Of a stretch of DNA of 64,000 nt, positions 57,701 through 64,000 are shown piece after piece. Origin of the DNA: Nematostella vectensis (Eukaryota > Cnidaria > Anthozoa > Actiniaria > Edwardsiidae); the NCBI RefSeq assembly GCF_932526225.1, contig NC_064035.1, positions 19,457,969 to 19,521,968 of the forward strand, written 5' to 3'. The notes beneath the pieces were generated by a model. The model searched no databases, was not told where the DNA came from, and saw nothing but the letters and a program-made list of their open reading frames with translations. A program made the position numbers and the translations under genes. The number at the start of each line of letters is the position of its first letter. Within the stretch, counting starts at the first letter, position 1.

Positions 57701-59106
57701 AAGCTAAAAGTGAGAGCTCGGTGGAAGAAAAAATTGAGTCTTCTGAGAAGTTCTCAGAAAAGAGTGAGTCCCCGGAGCCAAGTGTCCGTGTGGACTCGGA
57801 GACGGGGGATGAGATTTACACTGTTTCAGCGACCCCCTCGGAGACAGAGTCCTATGCAACCACATCGATGCGCTCAAGAGTTTCCACCTCGAAAGGTTCG
57901 AGCTCGCCAAGTGTCAGTACCACGGCGTCAATACTTGAGCAACCCAAACTGGTTCCGAAACTTTCCTTTTCTCGCCCAGAGGAGGAGGCTGAAAAAGAAG
58001 CGAAGGCTAGGGAGGAGGAGGAGGCACATAAGGAGGCAGAGCTTGCGAAACAAAGAGAGAAGGAAGCACGAGCGGCGAAGAGAGCGGAAGAGAGGGCGGC
58101 AGCAGCCGAGAAGAGGCGACAGGAAGTTGAAAGGAAGAGAAGGGAGCGAGAGGAGGCGAAGAGAAAGCAGCTGGAAGAGGCTGAGCGCCTTGAGAGGGTC
58201 AGGCTAGAGGCGGAGGAGGAAATGAAGAGAAGGGAGGAGGAGCGGAGGTAATGATATGCGATTTTTAAAAAATCTGCATTTTAGTACCAATTTATATTTT
58301 CAAGGGACATCGTTATAGCAAGCGAAAGCATTTTTAGCAAATGTTTATGGGAAGAAGGGAGGGAACGGGCGCTCAATAGATAGCAAGGTGATTCAAAACA
58401 AAGACGATTAGAGTATTTCCAAAGCCTGGATGTATGTATGTTTTCTTTATCTTTAAGTTTTGCTTTTATTTTCTACAGAAAAAAACGCGAGGAAGCCGAG
58501 CGAGAGCGTAAACGCAAAGAAGAAGAAGAACGGAACCGAGAAAAGCAGGAAAAGGCTCGCTTAGAGCGTGAAAAAAGGATGCGCGAAGACTTCGAGAGAA
58601 AGAAACAAGAACTCATCGCGCAACGTAAATTGGAGGAAGAAATCCGCAGAGAACAGGAGAAAATAGATCGGGAACTTGAGGAAGCAGCTAGACGGGAGGA
58701 GGAGGAACGAATACGCAACATGGAGGAGTCAGAAAGACTGGCATTACAGGAAAAAATGCGACGAGAAGAGGAAGAATTAAGACGAAGGCTTGAGGACCAG
58801 AGACGTAGAGAGGAGGAGGAAAGGCGAGTTTTAGAGGAGCAAAAACGCTTGCGACAGGAGGCACTTGCCCTCCTCAGACAGAAGAGAATAAAAAGACATT
58901 TGTTTATTACTGGTATAATGAAGGAAATGCGGTTTTTGGGTCTTGGACAGAGGCTGACCAGGGCTTTTACGTTTTCGTATTTTGATGAACTACCATGGAA
59001 TTACCTTAGAACAAGGCCAACATCACCCATGAAAAACATGATTGAAGAATTGAAGGCAAGCTTGCCACCAACCATAATAGAAGAAGATGAGACAGAAGAG
59101 GACTAA
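45788..59106 (+). CDS. KIAA2012-like coiled-coil protein, nine exons
   Basis: Exons: 45788-45880, 48274-48615, 49419-50969 (or 50916), 55618-55687 (optional), 55735-55965, 56465-56614, 56796-56909, 57125-58247, 58479-59106. With exon 4 this gives 1434 codons. With donor 50916 joined directly to exon 5 the frame also holds (1393 codons). Similarity to vertebrate KIAA2012, from memory: start MFSRLSRGYGTWDG, TTRKGALLLYAEGYF, LTDLRDFILNYKR, RPGFSPKRYIATLGRSLQ and SGSFKDPALL in the same order. Residues after about 200 are Ser/Asp-rich and disordered. Exon 8 begins Lys/Pro-rich, then a long Glu/Arg/Lys coiled coil runs through exon 9 (RKKREEAERERKRKEEEERN). The tail after about 58880 is globular-looking (HLFITGIMKEMRFLGLGQRL). 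Molecular function unknown; a cilia or microtubule role is inference from its partner TTLL4. Confidence 0.85.
46894..47009. repeat. 116 bp palindromic MITE (CTGCAGAATACC ends)
   Basis: AACTGCAGAATACCTGTCCA at the left is mirrored by TGGACGGGTATTCTGCAGTT at the right (one mismatch). The same termini, as AACTTCAGAATACCCGTCCA, bound the inner element at 47673-48085. It lies in intron 1 of the KIAA2012-like gene. Confidence 0.85.
47238..48246. mobile_element. 1 kb inverted-repeat element containing a second nested element
   Basis: The left end is ATGCACTAGTCATTTGAAAC followed by a C run and CCATGGTCCCGGGGAAGTGG. The right end mirrors it (CCCCGGGACCATGGGGGTGG ... TTGACTAGTGCAT), giving about 60 bases of terminal inverted repeat. 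Inside, 47673-48085 is a separate 413 bp element with AACTTCAGAATACCCGTCCA termini and several CGGACTGCGGACCGCGG-type palindromes at 47713-47735, 47790-47813, 47883-47910 and 48020-48040. No open frame of transposase type. Confidence 0.75.
48629..48802. mobile_element. 174 bp MITE directly behind the exon 2 donor
   Basis: The left end is CAGGCCCGTACCCAGGATTT and the inverted right end is CAGGCTCGTACTCAGGGGGG. The interior contains 'tttatagttttgtctacaaa' and GGGTGCGTTCGCACCCC, shared with 17512-17800. Flanks ATTAT and AATAT differ by one base and could be an eroded 5-bp duplication. It starts 13 bases into intron 2. Confidence 0.8.
50954..51025 (+). repeat. 21 bp x 3 repeat covering the possible exon 3 donor
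   Basis: ATGGGGAGGTGTAGGTACTA repeats three times with period 21. Each copy carries GAG|GTGTAG, and a stronger GTAAGA follows at 51022. The repeat includes an in-frame TAG right after the first GAG GTG, so reading through the first donor ends the protein there (GVFHGEV). Confidence 0.8.
51202..55480 (+). repeat. 4.3 kb minisatellite, about 45 bp x about 95, with higher-order structure
   Basis: The unit has a strongly conserved core, CTCTCAAGATGCGCAGGTTA + CTCAGAGACGATATCCGCC, followed by a C-rich spacer of variable length (about 6-22). Common variants are GCATG for GCAGG and ACTAAG for ACTCAG. A marker pair (GATGCCCATGTTACTC followed by GCAGGTCACTC in the next unit) recurs at 51681, 52502, 53258 and 54753, spacings 821, 756 and 1495 (about 2 x 748), so blocks of about 17 units were duplicated. 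All plus frames are open for hundreds of codons because the unit lacks stops; these are not credited as proteins. It lies in the intron after exon 3 of the KIAA2012-like gene. Confidence 0.95.
56252..56383. repeat. 132 bp inverted-repeat element in intron 5 of the KIAA2012-like gene
   Basis: The left arm ATTCAAACTTCGTATTATCC + ATAAGCCGT is mirrored by ACGGCTCATGGATAATACGA + CGTTTGAAC. Arms are about 30 bases with three mismatches. No coding capacity. Confidence 0.8.
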
Positions 59107-59835
59107 ACAGATAAATGTGTATTTTGAGTAAAAAAAAAGATCTTTAACATGATCAGTTCTTTACGTTGTACATAAGAAATGAACAGATGTAACAAATTTA
59201 TTGTGTTTTAATATTAAAAAATGTACAGAAGGTGAAAAGTAACAAATTAAAAATGTAGAGTTCATATTGGATTGTCCACCCTATTCTTAATATTAAGTTT
59301 ACATAAAAAAGAATGGAAAGAGAGTTATCATCAGGTGTGTACACAGTGGGGTGAGCAGGGTGTATGCACCCCCCCCCCCCCCCCTCGTTGGCCAGGAAAA
59401 AGTGGGTCATTTCTTATTAAAGGATCGTCAAACACTATCTTTTTTCATATAATACCTATCACTGTGCACCCCCTCCCCCCTCAGCCAATTATCCTGGGAA
59501 TGTGCTGGTATCATCCTGATATTTACAAAACCGTATCAGGAAAACAAATACCATTGTTGATCCTGTAGCCAACCATAATAATGCAATATTATCAAACCTA
59601 GTCATTTAAGAGCTCTTCCCAGAGAAAAGAGGTCTTACTCTTGCATCTAGCACCTAATTTGTGATCTCCAAAAATGTTCAGGGGAGGGGTGGGGGAATAA
59701 ATTCCCAAGCATGTTTTTTTTTTTTGAAGCTACACAATCATGCCAACCAACTCCTCAAAACCTGGATAGTCCATTTGGCTATTTCTTCAAATTTCATTTC
59801 TCTTCATTTGTGAATCTAAACCCCCTATTCATAAC
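59107..59835. other. 3' UTRs of the convergent KIAA2012-like and phosphonatase-like genes, with a MITE fragment
   Basis: The two genes converge here with 729 bases between stop codons. ATTAAA at about 59211 is a possible poly(A) signal for the plus-strand gene. 59325-59520 holds a poly-C element with 'aaaaagtgggtcatttctta' and CCAATTATCCTGGGAATGTG, the reverse of the family at 23825. No gene otherwise. Confidence 0.55.
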
Positions 59836-60528
59836 TTACTTGCCTTCAATGTTTTTAAGCACTGATGGTAAATCCATTACACTAGCAATGACAAAGTCAG
59901 GATTTGCAGCTTGTAGTGTCTGCGTGTCTTGAGTACCAGTGAGAACAGCAACTGTCCAACATCCGGCATTCTTCCCTTCCTCCACATCAGCCTTTGAGTC
60001 CCCCACCTTGACCACACTCTTGGGATCCCGCACTTGGCACGCCCTTATGGCAGCATCAATCATAGCAGGGTGGGGTCTGCCATGCCCTTCTTTCTCGCTG
60101 CTAGAGACATAATCTAAAAGGCCACTCCAGCCCAATGTCTTAACAATTGATTCCACAACGCTATGGGGAAATCCACTGCCAACTGCAATCTTTATGCCTT
60201 TAGATTTTAGATATTTAAATGTTGCAGTGGTTCCCGGAATCTCTTTCTTAATCGAAGAAAGATATGTTGTTAGAGTCTCTTTGAATGTTTGAAAAATACG
60301 ATCCACCACCTCAGAACTAGGGTCCCTGCCTTGTGTCTTCACGAAAAGCTGTCTTATGGCTTCTCTTTTCTCTAATCCACGAAATTCGTTTACCGTTTCG
60401 GCCTCGATGTCTATCCCGTGTGTTTTGAAAGCATCCTTCATTACAACTGCGACCAAAGGTAGCCCACTTACTGTGTCATCGACCGTAGTACCGGCTAAAT
60501 CGAACATAACTAACTGAACAGCAGCCAT
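59836..60528 (-). CDS. Phosphonatase-like HAD hydrolase, intronless, 230 aa
   Basis: A single uninterrupted frame from ATG at 60528. HAD motif I is FDLAGTTVDD: nucleophile Asp10 with Ala12 where most HAD phosphatases have a second Asp, the hallmark of phosphonoacetaldehyde hydrolase (PhnX) and relatives. Lys54 in GLEKREAIRQLF lines up with the Schiff-base lysine of PhnX (GL-x-K-x3-[IV]R-x-L). Motif II Ser118 (VGSGFP), motif III region GRPHPAMI (151-157), and motif IV GDSKADVEEGKNAG with Asp177 and Asp181. If the assignment holds, it would cleave the C-P bond of phosphonoacetaldehyde or a related substrate; phosphonate lipids are known in sea anemones. PhnX itself is about 265 aa, so this one is shorter. 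No signal peptide. Divergent from the OVCA2-like gene. Neighbours have introns and this gene has none, which fits gene transfer or a retrocopy. Confidence 0.9.
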   Translation of the reverse strand: MAAVQLVMFDLAGTTVDDTVSGLPLVAVVMKDAFKTHGIDIEAETVNEFRGLEKREAIRQLFVKTQGRDPSSEVVDRIFQTFKETLTTYLSSIKKEIPGTTATFKYLKSKGIKIAVGSGFPHSVVESIVKTLGWSGLLDYVSSSEKEGHGRPHPAMIDAAIRACQVRDPKSVVKVGDSKADVEEGKNAGCWTVAVLTGTQDTQTLQAANPDFVIASVMDLPSVLKNIEGK

Positions 60529-60772
60529 CTTGTCTTCTTTTTTATAATTACACAGGAAACCCGTACGCTATTTGCAATTTGAGTTTTATGCGCAGCACAA
60601 ATCTAATCAAAACAAAGATAGACTAAAACAGCATGTTCGTTAGAAATAAAATGATAGTTTTAGAAAATGTGCGTGTTTAATTTTGCAATCAAGTTTGCAT
60701 ACGTCTGTTTTTTTCCATAACAGGACTCCTGTGGCTGCCCGCGATTTGACGAACAATCAGCGGCAACTCAAG
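60529..60772. promoter_or_regulatory. 244 bp bidirectional promoter region with YY1-type motifs at both start codons
   Basis: On the minus strand the HAD start is embedded in ACAAGATGGCTGC and on the plus strand the OVCA2-like start in CAAGATGGCGGAC. Both match the YY1 core AAGATGGC, with ATG as the start codon. No TATA box. The region must hold both promoters because the genes diverge. Confidence 0.55.
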
Positions 60773-63586
60773 ATGGCGGACAGCGCACGAAAATGTTTAA
60801 AGGTGATATCGTATTGTTTTATCAACCGATTGATTTAATTCATGATAGCATGCACTGATCTCTGTTGTGCTATGTTTAGATTTTGTGCATACATGGATAT
60901 AGGTAAGCAGACTTTCCTATACCTTTGTAAGTTATCTCAAATAACAGATTCGAAGTTACTGATCTTTACCTTTCATCTTTTGGGTTGTGTTCTCTTTTTT
61001 CTATTTCTCTAGACAAAGTGCAAGCTCCTGTAAAGATAAACTTGGTGCATTTCGCAAATCATTGAAAAAACTACCATTAGAGTTCGGTAAATAGAGCCTT
61101 TTATTTTATACGCGCTGTGAAGAATGTGAACTATTACCGGATCTTGTTGTGTAAGTAACTCACTGTACCACCTAGTTTATCCACCATACCGGGATTTCAA
61201 TAGTTTCGTCGTCGTTTCTGATGAATACACTAACTGCTGTTCTCTGTGCTCTAGTTTATATCACTGCGCCAAATAAGATACCCAAGACTATAACAGGCGA
61301 GGAAGCAGGCCCCGATAACGATGAGTATGGTTGGTGGTTCTCCAAACCTGATGACTCCTATGACCCACTGAGCCCAACTGAGCTGTGTAAAGGGTTTGAC
61401 AGCTCAATCGATCTTATACATAAAACATTCAAGGAACAGGTAACATCGCATACACTCTTTTTTTATAAGAACGTCTAATTTTCAGTTGAGGCTTGGCCGT
61501 TCTTATTTTTAGGACATTTTAAGGCCGAATATGTTATTAAAGTTCTTAAAACCTTTCACTTATATCAATCGAGCCAAATTAAAGCATAGATAAACTTTCA
61601 AATTCTGAAAAGGGAATTGAATTTGATTGAAATTTGAATTTTCTACAGATCTTTGAAAATTTTCCTGGCCGTGCGAAAGGAGATTGAATCGAGTGAATAA
61701 TTCCAAGTTTTGGCGGGAAAATCTGAAACAACGTATTTTCCTTAAATCCGTTAAAATTCAGAGACGGCAATACCACAAAATATTGGCGAATTGTTTTCTA
61801 TTGCAATGCTACCCACAATAAAGCGAAGAATAATTTAAAGTCGAGAGTTGTATGCAAAAAAAGAAAATATCGTTTTGTTGTAGGTTTCAAAAACAGCGCG
61901 CGCTTGTGAGAATGTCGCAATTCTTGATTGCGAATGAAGCGCGCACGCACAATGCAAAAACAATTCAAAAGACTAAAAAATATCTGCTAAATTTTGCAGA
62001 TTTGTTCCCTGAAGTTTAATAATCATTTGACTACCAGGTTAAGATATAAAGATGACGATAAAAGTTGTAACCACACAATGTTCTTCAGCAATTACTAAGA
62101 AGACATGAAGACGGGAACCGGTTAAGCGCCCGCAAATGGTTTCTCATGTAAATTGGTTGACATCTCGATCTACGTCACAAATGACTGGACCCAGACTTTC
62201 AGTTCACGGCCTTTTTTCCGAAGGTTGACCAAAATAACTCAATATTACAGATTTGAGTTATTGGCGCGAACCCGTGTTTTATAGGGTCCATACGAACCAT
62301 ATACAATTTGGAAGATGAAAATATAAAGAAATGACAAAGTCTATCAACTCTGAAAGGTTATATGGACTTTAACTATGTTCTAAAATTTTAGTGTATATAA
62401 GAATATAATAACCGATGAATTATTAGGAAAAGAAATACACTTGTAATCAATAGCAAAATAATAAGGTTGCTACTATGAGCACAAATTGATTCTGCATTTT
62501 TAGAATGCATCAAGACTAAAAAATAAAATTGTTTCTGCTATATGAGCCTCGGCATGTTCTTTAATTCATCTATAATATGCATTTAATATTTTGATCAGCA
62601 AAAGTTGAGTATGCATGAAATTGCAATCAGAATTCACACAAATACACATTGTAATTCATTTTCTATTCTTTTCAGGGACCTTTTGATGGTAAGTTTGGTT
62701 TGAGGCTTTTCTATACAATAGTGGCAAGGCATGCATTCTACCTTTCCTGAATGTTTGACTTGGAGAGACATCAAATTAACTATATATAGAGGTCTTGATT
62801 TAATCCTTTAAATTCATAACAACATTATACAACAACGTACAAGGCCAATCAGCTGTAGAGCACATGAGCCTTCAAGCCCGCGACACAACAGCGGCCCACC
62901 CACCAACACAGGTATCCCGGTCAATACATGATACTGTAGGTTTAGGTAGGGTTGGAGGTAAATTAGTATATTTTATATCCCATAAATTTCCTGAAAAGTT
63001 CATCTCAAATGATGACTATGCCTTAGCTTCCCAAGGGGTTTTCGAGATAATCAGGATATTTATCTACCAGTCAAAAGATAAGAATAAAATGTTTCCAAGG
63101 GAATTTATTCTTTTTTTCACACAAAAGAAATAATGACTTCAGGGATTACAGGCTTGGCAAATTGAAAGTTATTACAACTTTCACAATAAGCATGGTATTT
63201 ACATGGTATTTAGGTCAAACCTCTTGTATATAATTTTCACTTTTCCTAAAACTAAATAAGGAAAGCTAGGCACTGTATATAAAAGATATAGCCATTATTG
63301 TCATGTTTTCTCCAGGTGTTTTTGCATTCAGCCAAGGCGCATGTCTTGCCTCTATTCTCTGTGCTATGAAGGACCAGGGTAAGTTATAATACTTCCTGCT
63401 GCAAATTGTTGGCATGGAAACATGATTAATTTGTTCTTTTTTTCACAGGGTTGCTAGATTTTCGTTTTGCCATCCTGGTTGCTGCTTTTAAATCCCGATC
63501 TGCAACACACAGCAACTACTATAGCGATATTATCTCCTGTCCGACATTACACGTTTATGGTGACACAGACAGTGTTATACCTAAGG
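60773..63586 (+). CDS. OVCA2: OVCA2 / FSH1-type serine hydrolase, 3' end outside the window
   Basis: Exons seen: 60773-60802, 60880-60902, 61013-61086, 61255-61439, 62676-62688, 63316-63378, 63449-63586 (175 codons; phases close). It belongs to the alpha/beta-hydrolase FSH family; vertebrate OVCA2 is a long-chain alkyl-ester hydrolase. Residues 11-18 ILCIHGYR (strand and oxyanion loop), WWFSKPDD in exon 4, GPFDGVFAFSQGACLAS with nucleophile Ser114, and TLHVYGDTDSVIP with Asp170. The His-containing exon (usually GGHFIP) is not found before 64000. The elbow reads AFSQG where relatives have GFSQG. Exon 5 is only 13 bases (GPFD). Intron 4 carries nested repeats. The start is supported by the YY1-type AAGATGGCGG context and by matching the family N-terminus. 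Confidence 0.88.
61457..62565 (+). repeat. Repeat family B copy split by family A copy 3
   Basis: Family B sequence (GAACGTCTAATTTTCAGTTG at 61469 to GAGCCTCGGCATGTTCTTTA at 62544) is interrupted at about 61543-62372 by family A, the longest and most complete of the three A copies (830 bp). The uninterrupted B copy at 18896-19235 shows the pre-insertion order. It lies in intron 4 of the OVCA2-like gene. Confidence 0.75.
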
Positions 63587-64000
63587 GTAAAGGAATTTAT
63601 TTAAGGGGCATTACACCCTACCTATCATCCTAGTGCTATGTCTTAGTGCCAAAAAAATAAAATGTGATAAACAAATACATATTCTTGTTAATTTGCTGGT
63701 AAAATGTTGGTCTTCTACCATCACTGGTAAAATGTAGCCTGCATACATCCGTTTTAAAATGCCTATTCTATACCACAATACAACAGGTATTTTGAAAATG
63801 GATACACACAGGCTTGTGAAATATTGGTATTTTTTAGGTGTAAGCATTTTTTGAAAATGTAAGCACTATTTGAGGCTCTTTCTAGATAGAGCCCTCTATA
63901 ATAAAACCACGAAAATTGCTAACATTTCCTTAAAAATTTGGTTTCAAGTTTTTAAACCCAAAATTGTGATTGTGTAACATCTCATGTTCACCATGTGCTA
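63587..64000. other. Intron of the OVCA2-like gene, no exon seen
   Basis: No frame with the expected His-containing C-terminal segment was found, so the last exon(s) should lie to the right of the window. Confidence 0.5.

Noticed and set aside
57234..58721. Ser/Phe-rich minus-strand frames over exons 8-9
   Set aside because: Antisense of the Lys/Glu/Arg-rich coiled-coil coding strand.

Overview
The window looks like intron-rich animal nuclear DNA, most likely from an anthozoan cnidarian. I would guess Nematostella vectensis, but that is inference from overall character, not a database match. The reasons are AT-rich non-coding DNA, short exons with GT-AG introns, conserved animal genes (TEX10, TTLL4, OVCA2, a KIAA2012-like gene), a universal stress protein gene of a kind kept in cnidarians and lost in vertebrates, and very many short inverted-repeat elements with long G or C runs. 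No bacterial operons, rRNA, tRNA or CRISPR were seen.

Layout. 1-2.6 kb: repeats only. 3.1-7.2 kb (-): a complete four-exon universal stress protein gene. 7.3-13.5 kb: a repeat-dense interval with a higher-order tandem array, two decayed coding-like stretches and nested transposon-like elements. 14.4-19.9 kb (-): a complete seven-exon gene for a secreted protein with signal peptide, neuregulin-like N-terminus, Ig domain and CUB domain. 21.1-30.2 kb (-): a twelve-exon TEX10/Ipi1 gene (ribosome biogenesis) carrying a LINE fragment in intron 1. 31.9-44.3 kb (-): a 23-exon TTLL4-type tubulin polyglutamylase gene. 45.8-59.1 kb (+): a KIAA2012-like gene whose middle intron holds a 4.3 kb minisatellite. 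59.8-60.5 kb (-): an intronless phosphonatase-like HAD hydrolase. 60.8 kb to beyond the window (+): an OVCA2-like serine hydrolase, missing its 3' end.

Gene models were built by hand from splice sites and reading-frame continuity. In every multi-exon model the phases close correctly. The 3' end of TTLL4 and the exon 3 end of the KIAA2012-like gene remain ambiguous.

Relations between genes. TTLL4 and the KIAA2012-like gene are head to head across 1.5 kb and are both plausible cilia/microtubule genes. The phosphonatase-like and OVCA2-like genes are head to head with only 244 bases between start codons, and each start codon lies inside a YY1-type AAGATGGC motif. Most of the rest is small non-autonomous DNA transposons (several with clear 5-bp target duplications, one with its empty site also present in the window) and intronic tandem arrays. 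Two of these arrays overlap exon ends and duplicate the 5' splice site.
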